A stretch of DNA of 64,000 nucleotides, from the NCBI RefSeq assembly GCF_041734735.1, contig NC_134899.1, forward strand, positions 605,638 through 669,637, read 5' to 3'. Positions 24,901 through 36,546 of the stretch are shown here, piece by piece. A program made the translations under genes and the position numbers. This DNA is from Babylonia areolata. Lineage: Eukaryota > Mollusca > Gastropoda > Neogastropoda > Buccinidae. Every line of letters starts with the position of its first letter. Position 1 is the stretch's first letter. The notes beneath the pieces were generated by a model. That model was not told where the DNA came from and made no database searches. It saw only the letters and a program-made list of their open reading frames with translations.

Positions 24901-27900
24901 TTCTCTAGTGTTTTCACAGTTGAAGATGTCACCAATGTTCCTTCTTTTGAGTCAGAATGCAAGGCTTCAACAGATTATGTTGAAGTTTCAGAAAAGATTA
25001 TTAGTGACAAACTTTCACAGTTAAAGGTAAATAAATCCACTGGTCCTGATGGAATGCACCCTTATTTGCTAAAAGAATTACATAATAGTTTAGCTATTCC
25101 CTTAAAGATTCTGTTTGTTAAGACTGTATCACATGGTAAGATCCCACAGGCATGGAAAGTAGCACAAGTAAAACCAATATTTAAGAAAGGTAACAAACAA
25201 GACCCTGGAAACTATCGACCAGTAAGTTTGACGTCGGTTGTATGCAAAGTTTTTGAAGATTTCATACGTGATACTTTGAATAAACATTTGATTGATAACG
25301 ACTTACTGTCTGATTATCAGTTTGGCTTTACCAGTGGTAGATCCTGTGTGACTCAGTTGTTGAATACTGTACATGACTGGATGCAGTCACTTGAAAACAA
25401 TAAACCAATGGATGTAATTTATCTGGACTTACAGAAGGCGTTCGATAAAGTTCCACATAATAGGTTAATTGCTAAATTGCAAGGGTACGGTATTTGTGGT
25501 AAATTGTTGGAACTGATAAAAGACTTCTTAGATGAGAGAACACAGTACGTATCAGTAGGGACTGAGTCATCGTGTCCTGTTAAGGTGAGTAGTGGTGTTC
25601 CCCAAGGCAGTGTCTTGGGGCCCACACTCTTTGTATATTATATAAATGACATGCCTGACATACTAGACTGTTTTGTGAAAATCTTTGCAGACGATACAAA
25701 GATCTATGAGGAAGTACATTCTGATGTTGGTAGATTGAAATTACAAGTTAGTATTGATAATTTAGTACACTGGACTGATAGATGGCAAATTAAATTTAAT
25801 AACAATAAATGTAAAGTTTTACACGTAGGCAGAAATAATCCACATTATAAGTATTATATGAATGGTACGGACTTGCAGGAGACTTCATCGGAGAGAGATC
25901 TTGGAGTCATTGTTGACTCTGGTCTCTCTTTTGATGTTCATGTTAATGAAACCATTAAAAAAGCCAATAGATTGACCGGAATGCTAGTTGGAAACATACA
26001 GTGTAAAAGTAAAGACATAATGGTGCCATTATTTAAGTCATTAGTCAGGCCAGTCTTAGAATATGGGAATGTTGTTTGGAATACGGGTTTAGTGAAACAT
26101 ACAGACAGTTTTGAAAATGTTCAACGTAGATTCACTAAAAGAATCATTGGCTTTGCTGATATGGACTATGAAAGTAGGTTGCAAGCACTTAAGTTACCTA
26201 GTTTAGAATATAGAAGACTGCGTGGTGATTTAATAGAGATGTATAAAATGACACATGGATTATATGAAAGCAGAACCATAAGCTCTTTGTTTACATTGAA
26301 TGAGAACAGTACCACAAGAGGCCATTCCTACAAACTATTAAACGTTTCAGTTAAAACTTCCAGATTTGCACATTTCTTTACTAACAGAGTAACAAATGTT
26401 TGGAACACTTTGTCACAAGATGTTGTTTCCGCAGGAACAGTGAATACATTTAAAAATTATCTTGATATTCATTTGAAAAATTTTTAATACAAAACTCATT
26501 TACATATTTATTGATTTTTCAAGCATTGCGCACTCAATGTTGAAAAATGCATCAGACATATGTGGGGACTCTCTTTTTCTTCCCCACATCAAGCGGGCAA
26601 AAGGCCTCGTCAGGCCTGCACGCCTTGATATGATATGATATGAATATACACTACACCACATCGGCTAGACAGATGCCTGACCAGCAGCATAACACAGAAC
26701 GCCAGTCTGGCCTTGAGTGCGTGCATGTATATTTGTGAACCGACCAGACAGGATTTCTACAAAGTTTTGCCACAGGACAACCGTTTTGTTGCCATGGGTT
26801 CTTTTTTTTTTTTTAGCTCGCCAAGGTCCTCGATTTATCGTCTCATCCGAATGACCAGACGTCCGGTATGATTTTCCAGTCAAACATGGGAGAAAGAGCG
26901 GAAGCATGCAGTAGTTTGTTTGGTTACGAACTGTCTGCGTCCTAAAGTCATGGGAAAGTCAGTTCCTTCAGCGTGCATCAAGTCAGGTTTGTTTCTATTG
27001 CTGTAGTTCACAGGGACACTGGGCTCTGAACGACTTTGGCCAACAGCCAACATCCTGACAAGTCCAGATCAAGTACGCCCATCAAGTCCGGTTTTTCTGT
27101 TGCTGCAGTTCGTAGACAGAGGACGAGGGCAGGGTCCAGAGGCCTTGTTTCAGCATGATGCTGTGTCCTTGGGAAAGGCACGTCACTCCGTTTGTCCTCA
27201 CTAAACCAAGGTGTGAATGGTTACCTGGTCTTGGGGTAGGAGTGGACTGGGCCTTGTCTTTTTAGTTTAGCGTGGAGCGTCATTGCCTTGGCCACCCCCA
27301 CTGCGTCCTTTGTTGATTCAGTCTGTCTTCTTTCATTCCCACCCCTTCCCCCACCCTTCACTCCCCCCCCCCCAACCCCCACAGACTGAGCGTTAGCAGC
27401 AGCCCCGCCAAGACCTCCAACATGGTGCCCGCCGTGCCCAGGACGGACAGCCGGCTGACGGAGAACATCAGTGAGCGGTGTCGGCCCTCCACCATCGCCC
27501 TGCACTACACGGGCCTGGAGAGCCAGCAGTGGGTGGACGCCAAGGAGGCTATCGAGGACGACCCCGACTGCTGCTTGGAGGAGGCTGACATCGTGAGGCT
27601 GCTGTGTGAGGGACTCATGGTGAGTGTGGTGAGGGCATGGTGAGGGGTTCATGGTGAGTGTGGTGAGGGCATGGTGAGGGACTCATGGTGAGTGTGGTGA
27701 GGGTATGGTGAAGGACTCATGGTGAGTGTGGTGAGGGCATGGTGAGGGGTTCATGGTGAGTGTGGTGAGGGCATGGTGAGGGACTCATGGTGAGTGTGGT
27801 GAGGGTATGGTGAGGGACTCATGGTGAGTGTGGTGAGGGAATGATGAAGGTTCATGCTGAGTGTGGTGAGGGCATGGTGAGGGGCTCATGGCGAGTGTGG

Positions 27901-30900
27901 TGAGGGAGTGTGGTGAGGGAATGATGAAGGTTCATGGTGAGTGTGGTGAGGGCATGATGAGGGGCTCATGGTGAGTGTGGTGAGTTGCTGGGTGAGTGTG
28001 GTGAGGGGCATGGTGAGGGATCATGGTGAGTGTGCTGAGGGCATGGTAAGGGATCATGGTGAGTTGTTGGGTGAGTGTGGTGAGGGGCATGGTGAGTGTG
28101 GTGAGGAGCGTGGTGAGTGTGAGGAATGTAGGAGTATAAGAGGAAGGGAGGAGGAGGGAAAGGGTGTGAGGGGGAGGAGGTCGTGTTTATTGCGGGGGGG
28201 GGGGGGGAGGTAGAGAGGAAGGGAGGAGGGAAAGGGTGTGAGGGGGAGGAGGTTGTGTTTATTGCGGGGGGCGGGGGGGGGAGTAGAGGAAGGGAGGAGG
28301 AGGGAAAGGGTGTGAGGGGGAGGAGGTTGTGTTTATTGCGGGGGGGGGGGGGGAGGGGGGTGTTAGAGGAAGGGAGGAGGGAAAGGGTGTGAGGGGGAGG
28401 AGGTTGTGTTTATTGCGGGGGGGCGGGGGGGGAGGGTAGAGGAAGGGAGGAGGGAAAGGGTGTGAGGGGGAGGAGGTTGTTTGTTGCGGGGGGCGGGGGG
28501 AGGGTAGAGGAAGGGAGGAGGGAAAGGGTGTGAAGGGGAGGAGGTGTTTGTCAGGATGGGGATGGCGGGGGCACTATGAGTTGAAGGGGCAAGGGGAAAG
28601 GATGTATCTTTGGACCTGGACATTGAAAACAATCTGTCTGTCTTTCCATTCTCTGTCTGTCTGTCTCTTTCTCTGTCTGTCTGTCTCTTTCTCACTGTCA
28701 GTGTGTTACCCTCTGTGTCTGTCTGTCTCCCTGTCTGTCTGCCTCTCTCTCTCTCTCTCTCACGCAAGCATACACTCATGGAAATCCCACCTCTCTCTCT
28801 CTCTCTCATGCATACATACAACAAGAACATAATCTTACCAGTACGACCCCCAGCCCCAGACACAGGAAAACGAACAAGTACAGTGGTTAAAACAATGAAG
28901 AAAAGAAACCTTTGTGTCAGGACTGGACTTAATATAGGAACTTCCTCCTGTCCTCTTTATCTATGTTGTGTTGTGACATGTTCCAAATAAAATACTGTTT
29001 AAACCGTCAAATAAAGCCTTTGCATTGAAATATACACTTGTGACCAAGCGTGCCATGCTTGCTCCAACACTATTCACGCACAAGCTGTATTAGCAGACGA
29101 CAGTTTTCCCTCCTAACCCGCGCACAGAATGTGTGACGTCACTCTGCTTACATCATTTTGTCCTCGCCAGACACCTGCTCACAGCTCGCCCAATGTTGCA
29201 TCGCGGTACGTCATTGGCTGAGAAGAAACTTGTGTTTCTGTTCCACCGTAATTAATTAATAACTCTTTTGTCAGATCAGTAAACTACAAGTATTATATAC
29301 TGGCAGAATCGTCGCAATTCCATCTTTAAGTCTGTTCCATTTATGTTTGCCTACGTTACACCGGAGATTAGAAAAGAGAGATAAACCACTTGCAGAAATT
29401 GCTGAAGCCAGGCAGCCTGCTCCGAGACACGTATTCATTATTCATGAGCTGCCTTTGCCCCGCCCAAACCAAAGGAAAGCGTCAGTCGAACGCAGTCTCC
29501 TGAGTGATTTTATAATTTGGATTACACCTTTTTTCCCTTTTCTGTTTGCTTCATCCCACGCAGATGTCAAACTCAATTTTGTTGTGAATAACATTCCTAA
29601 ATATTTATATGTATTGGTTACTTTTATTTCCCTATCACCACAGCACCATTTTTCACGAAAGATGACCCCCATTGCGGAAAACTATAATATTGGTCTTATC
29701 GAGATTCACTGTTTGTTGTAGTCTGTCTGTTTCTTGCTTAAGGGCATTTAATTGATTTTGTAACCCAATGGGTGTGTCAGACAAGAGAACAACATCATCA
29801 GCAAATAGCATTAAGAGCAAATCTGTTGCGCCAGGTATCATTTGTATTCCATGTCTCCCCTTCTTTGATAACTCCACTGCCAATTCACCGATCAAAAAGG
29901 AAAACAGCTGTGAGCTTAGCATACAACCTTGTTTAACCCCTCTTGGACACTGAAAAAAGTCTGAATAAATACCTTTGTCACGAACACATACAATTACAGA
30001 ATCGTAGATGCTTTTAACAGCCATGTAAAACTCCCGAGAGAGAGAGACAGAGACAGAGACTTAGAGAGAGAGAGAGAGCACAATACAACGGTCTGCTCGG
30101 GCAACATGAAGCGTTCGTATATATATGAATTATATATATGATTATGTACATATAGATAGATTTAGATTTACATACTGATAGATCTATATGAAATTATGTA
30201 TGTATGTATCCATGTATGCATGTATGTATGTATAGACAGATGTTAGAAGAGAGACAGAGCTGAATATGTGTTTTATGTTTTGATATATATACAGGTACCA
30301 TGTAACCCTGTGCTACCTGTCACATGCGGGCAGATGGAGCTCGACAGCCCGGGAAGGCAGTCCATCTAAGACAAGGAAAAGTCTGAAGTAAAACCCATGA
30401 AGTGCTAAGGAATGCAGGACAGTCTCGACATGCATTGACCCTGGGTCCATGGCCATGTCCCGACTTTCAGTAGCCGCGCCCCCGTGCCTCCGAGGAAGGT
30501 TTTTGAGCCAGAGGCTAGGACAAGGACAGTCTGATATAAAACCTACGACCTGAGGACCTCACTGTCACCGTCCCAGCTTGCTAGGCTATGGCAGATGAAC
30601 CACGGGTGTAAAGGGTGGGGCCAGTACTGCGCACACTGCACTCCACCTAAAAATTCCATTCCGCAGGCTTGAAGGACACGTCCACGTCCGCGCCACCAAC
30701 TATTCCAAGCCCTGTAGCGATGGGAAAGGGGCGAAAACGGCAGGTGGAAGATGTCACTGGAAGCCGCAGTTCCAATCCTGCATGCAGGCGGTTCAGGATA
30801 TTGGTCGCCTGATTGTTGACCCGGAGGTGACAGCATCACTCGGCAGCACCCTGAACGACCAAGCAGCCTTTTCTAGGGACAGCACTGCTTGCTCCACACG

Positions 30901-33900
30901 GAGAGGGGCCTAGAAAAGGTGGTCCAAACAAATGCTCATCTCCATACCCCCCAGTTGGCTAGCCGCGGTCAACGGGCATCTCCAAACGCGGTCGAACAAC
31001 AATAGAGAAGAAAAGGCCGGCACCTGCCTCACAATTAGGTGCAAAAGGACTAAAGGTAGCATGCTGGAACATCCGAACCATGCGTGACTCTGCAGACAGC
31101 AACCACCCAGAAAGGCGTTCCGCTCTAGTCGCACACGAACTTCAGAGACTGAACATTGACATTGCTGCCGTCAGCGAAGTCCGCTTTGCAGGGAAAGGCA
31201 GCCTCCAGGAACACGGCGCTGGGTACACCCTCTACTGGTCAGGCAAGCCAGAGACCGAGAGACGCCTTTATGGTGTAGGCTTTATGGTCAGGAGCACCAT
31301 TGCCTCCAAGCTTGAAAACCTGCCAACAGGACACTCAGACCGAATTATGTCCATGCGCCTCCCACTACGGAACAAACAGCATGCCACTCTGTTCAGCGTG
31401 TACGCTCCAACCCTCCAAGCGGACCCCACAGAAAAGGTCAAGTTTTACACTGATCTGCGCAACCTCGTTCAGAACACCCCTGCTGACGACAAGGTCATCA
31501 TCCTTGGCGACGTCAATGCCAGAGTTGGCCAAGATTCAGAAGCCTGGAAAGGAGTCCTTGGCAAGCATGGCGTTGGTAATTGCAACGACAATGGGCGCCT
31601 TCTTCTCGAGTTCTGTGCAGAGCAGCAGTTTACCATCACCAACACCATTTTCCAGCAGAAGGACAGCCTGAAGACAACGTGGATGCATCCTCGGTCCAAA
31701 CATTGGCACCTCATTGATTACATCCTGATGCGCCAGAGAGACGTACGAGACGTCCTACACACCCGAGTGATGCCCAGCGCGGAGTGTCATACTGACCACC
31801 GCCTCGTCCGCAGCAAGCTCAGGCTCCACTTCAAGCCCAAACCAAAGAAAGGAGGAGCTCCTAGGAAGAAATTCCAGGTCGGCAACTTTCAGTCAGCTGA
31901 AGTGAAAGCTGAATTCCAGGCGAAGCTTCAGGACAAACTTGAAGACCCCAGTTGCCCCACAGACCCCTCTCCAGAAGCACTATGGGCACAGCTGAAATCA
32001 GCCATCCTGCAGTCCTCTGAAGAAGTCCTAGGGTTCTCGTCGAAAAAGAACAAGGACTGGTTTGACGAAAACAACCAGGAGATCCAAGAATTGCTGGCGA
32101 AGAAGAGATCAGCCCACCAGGCTCACCTTGCACAACCGTCTTGTCCGGTGAAGAAAGCAACCTTCCGGCTCATATGCAGCAACCTCCAGCGCAAGCTTCG
32201 TGAGATTCAAAATGGGTGGTGGACCAACCTGGCAGAGAGGGCTCAGCTTTGTGCAGACACTGGTGACTACCGGGGCTTATACGAAGCCTTGAAGGCGGTG
32301 TACGGTCCCTCATACCAGGTCCAGAGTCCTTTGCGCAGCGCAGACGGCCAGGCGCTCTTCACAGACAAGACGTCGATCCTGAACAGGTGGTCGGAACATT
32401 TCCAGGCCCTCTTCAGCGCCAACCGCACGGTTCAAGACTCGGCAATTCTCCGCATCCCACAACAGCCAGTGAAATTACAACTGGACGAGCTACCAACCCT
32501 AGAAGAGACTGTCAAGGCCATTGAACAGCTGAAATGTGGCAAGGCAGCAGGGGTTGACGGAATTCCGCCGGAGGCGTGGAAGAATGGAGGCCTAGCACTA
32601 CACTCCAAAATCCACAACCTCTTTGTCTGCTGCTGGGAGCAAGGCAAACTACCACAGGACCTCCGTGACGCAGTCATCATCACCCTGTATAAAAACAAGG
32701 GAGAAAAGTCGGACTGCTCCAACTACAGGGGGATAACTCTGCTCTCCATCGCAGGCAAGATCCTCGCCAGAGTCCTCCTAAATCGGCTGGTGCCTACTAT
32801 CGCCGAAGAACATCTCCCAGAGAGTCAGTGTGGCTTTAGAGCCAACAGAGGCACCACTGACATGGTCTTCGTTCTCAGACAGCTACAAGAAAAATGTCGG
32901 GAACAGAACAAAGGACTGTATGCGACATTCGTCGATCTCACGAAAGCTTTCGACACCGTGAGCAGAAAAGGTCTGTGGGAGATCATGAAACGTCTAGGAT
33001 GCCCCCCAAAATTCCTCAGCATGGTCATCCAACTACATGAGGAACAGCGTGGACAGGTCAGACACAGCAACGACCTTTCGGAGCCCTTCCCAATTGGAAA
33101 TGGAGTGAAACAAGGTTGTGTCCTCGCGCCGACCCTCTTCACGATCTTCTTCAGCATGATGCTCCAACAGGCCACTGAAGATCTTGGCGACGACAACGGT
33201 ATCTTCATCAGATACCGCACTGATGGCAGCCTATTCAACCTGAGGCGGCTACAGGCCCACACCAAGACACTGGAGCAACTCATCAGAGAGCTTCTGTTTG
33301 CCGACGATGCTGCCCTCGTCGCCCATACAGAAGCGGCCCTGCAGCGTATAACGTCCTGCTTCGCAGAGGCTGCGCAGCTCTTCGGCCTAGAAGTCAGTCT
33401 GAAAAAGACGGAAGTTTTCCACCAGCCTGCCCCACAGGAAGAATTCCACGCTGCTCACATCAACATCGGTGAGACAGAGCTGAAGTCGGTCCACCAGTTC
33501 AGCTACCTAGGCTGCACCATCTCGTCTGACGCCAAGATCGACAAGGAGATCGACAACAGACTTGCAAAGGCAAACAGCGCATTCGGCAGGCTGTACAAGA
33601 GAGTGTGGAACAACAAACACCTGAAGAAAGACACAAAGATCAGCGTGTACAGAGCTGTTGTACTGCCCACCCTGTTGTATGGCTCCGAAACCTGGGTCAC
33701 CTACCGGCACCACATACGACTGCTTGATCGCTTCCACCAGCGCTGCCTTCGCACCATCCTCAGCATCCACTGGAGTGACTACATCAGAAATGTCGAGGTC
33801 CTGGAGCAGGCAAAGACTATCAGCATCGAGGCAGTGCTGCTAAAGACCCAGCTACGTTGGGCAGGGCACGTGTCCAGGATGGAGGACCACCGCCTGCTCA

Positions 33901-36507
33901 AGATCGCGCTGTATGGCGAACTGTCCACTGGCCACCGTGACAGAGGAGCACCCAAGAAGAGATACAAAGACTCCTTGAAGAAAGCTCTCGGTGCCTGTCA
34001 CATTGACCATCGCCAGTGGTCCACAGTAGCCACTGATCGAGAGACCTGGCGACGCACCATCCACCAAGCTGTCTCCTCCTTCGAAAACAACCGCAGGGCC
34101 AGCCTTGAGGACAAACGCAGAAGGAGGAAGAACCACGATGCTGCAGCCGCGAACCCAGACCAGACTTTCCCTTGCAACCGCTGCGGCCGACTCTGCTTTT
34201 CCCGCATTGGCCTTGTCAGCCATGAGCGTGCCTGCATCAGACGTGGACAACGCCCTTCCTAGATCTTCGTCAGCGAAGCCAGGCCATGATATATATATAT
34301 ATATAATTTTTTTTTTTTTTTTTAATTTTTTTTTTTTAAAGAAATGGTGATGTAAACCAGAAAGTGTGAAGAAAAAGTAGCGTTATGAAAACGCAGTTCA
34401 ATAATTTATAACTGTCTCCCGTCTCTCTCATGTGCAACATTGCACTGGGGGAGGGGGGGGGGGAAGTTGGTGGTGGGGGGAGCTGCTTTATTTTCTTTTT
34501 ATATTATCTACATTCAAGCAGATGCAAACGTGCTAAAAAACCAAGCAAAAATGAATTGGTTTTCATTGTATACAGCGAATCTTACTACACGTGGGAAATT
34601 CCAGGCATAACTTAACTTTCGCTTTACTGCAGCTGAACCGTCAGAACCGACCAGTTTCCTTCAGGTGGGGAAGGAGAGGGTGATTTACCCCCACCCTTCC
34701 GCACTGCGTGTGTGCCCCAAATCGGCTTCAGCACTGTTACAGACAGTAAGAAGGGGCCTGCCGCGAGTGGTTTATCTCTCTTTTCTAATCTCCGGTTACA
34801 CTGATTTAACGCAGTTTGTCAGCGACGAGCTCGTTAAAACTGACCCTGTTCAGGTGACTTAAATTAAGATTATAAATTCATCTTAAATAACCAACACTTC
34901 ATTTTATACTCATTATAAAGTAGATGTTGAGCTCTTTTTTTTGCAACTTATCCGACGTAAATCGGTTCAGGAATCATTTAGAAATCTGTCACTGAACACC
35001 TTTAAACAAACACAGTTGTCATCGGATTTTCCGTGATTAGTGACGATCTGCTTGCAAGCACACGTGACGGCCTTTGTGGTCCGCTAAACTTGCATAAATT
35101 GGCACAGTGAGGGATGAGTGGTCATTTCATACCTGGTCAGTCATCTGACCAGAGCCGGCTCTCTCTCTCTCTCTCTCTTGCTGCGTCGAGCAGTGTGTTG
35201 TGTCGTGTGTGCCCCCACAACGGCTGACACCTCGCTACGTATTGCTGTAAGTACTAGTGTGTAGAATGTGTTAATTTGTAAATTGTATTATTCGACACTG
35301 TACTTGTGTTCATATGAGTATGTTCAGTTATTGCTTTGTTCAGTTAATTCTTTGTTCAGTTATTGCTTTGACATGTTACTCACAGCTCGGCTATGATTGA
35401 TCTAGAAATTGCCATGTCGTCATATGCTCGGAGCAGTGTTCCATTTCAGTCTTCATAACGTTACAGTCACTGACGCCTCTGTACACAGATAGTTTGTTCC
35501 AGAATGTTCTAGTGAGTGCATAAAGTTTATTAAGCCATGATGGTTCTTCACTTAATATCTGGTCTATCAGTTTGCCAGTATTATATCTAATCCACTGATT
35601 CATTTGAGTCACTTTGACACAGTATAAGCTTTACCTAATCTATACTGTCAGTGTACTTTCACCAAGTCAGCATCGCTTCGATCACTTTAACTGCACTATT
35701 TAAATGTATCAGAAATGTCATTTGATGTCAGCGTTTGGTCTTCACACTTATGCATTATGTTGTTGCGTATCCCAAACCCGAGTGATAGTCTTTCCATGTA
35801 TACATGTGCTTTACTGTTCACTTGTGCCGACATGTTGTGCTAATGACATTTGTTTGTGTCATTCCAGGCACTGTCTTCTTCTCATTATTTCTTCTTCTTA
35901 GTCTTCTTCTTTTAGAATATTGTAAATAAAACAATAGAAAAACCCATTTGTGACTGGCCTCTATATGTTCCTGGCCTGTGCGTGGGATCTTGTCTATCCT
36001 TTTATTCAATCAATCATATTTAGTTAAGTCTTTTGTGCCGTACCCTATTAGAACCACTCGGGACATGGCTACACACTAAACAATGAACCTATTATTGTTA
36101 ACTGATTGTTCACCATAACATCCACATACACCAAATACAGATATATCATGGTGTGCAGAAACCATGTATTATTTTGTTTGAATAGGAATATGGTTTGTTT
36201 TTATTTTGTTGTTGTTGTTAGTTTTGTTGTTATATTGTTGTTGTTGGTTTGGGGGACACAGCAGCAATTATCTTAATATAATGATACTAAAAAAGTTTTT
36301 TGAATTTCGGTCAACAAAAGCAATGCATTTTTCCTTTTTCAGTTTCATATATGGTTTTCAATAGTTACTAAAACACATTGAAATTGTATCTTTATAGTTT
36401 CGAATGAGATATTATGACGATGAGTTACACCATGGTGTCGTTATAATTTCAAAGGGACCTCTAGACAAATTTTTGTGATATGGTCTGGTGATCTGTGTGT
36501 GTGTGTG

Positions 36508-36546
<39 letters not shown>

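Larger units (their letters stand above)
22175..26645 (+). mobile_element. Near-complete CR1-like LINE
   Basis: The element has a 5' UTR of about 410 bases, ORF1 (22589-23580), ORF2 (about 23638-26487), a 158-base 3' UTR and a 3' end of TGATATGATATGATATGA. Such short tandem 3' repeats instead of poly(A) are typical of CR1-group elements. It sits in the intron between exons d and e of gene 1, in sense. Only about two coding breaks were found, so the insertion appears recent. Confidence 0.85.

Noticed and set aside
35184-35950. A possible solo long terminal repeat (TGTGTTGTG start, AATAAA near the end)
   Set aside because: No matching end, no target-site duplication and no second copy in the window could be shown.
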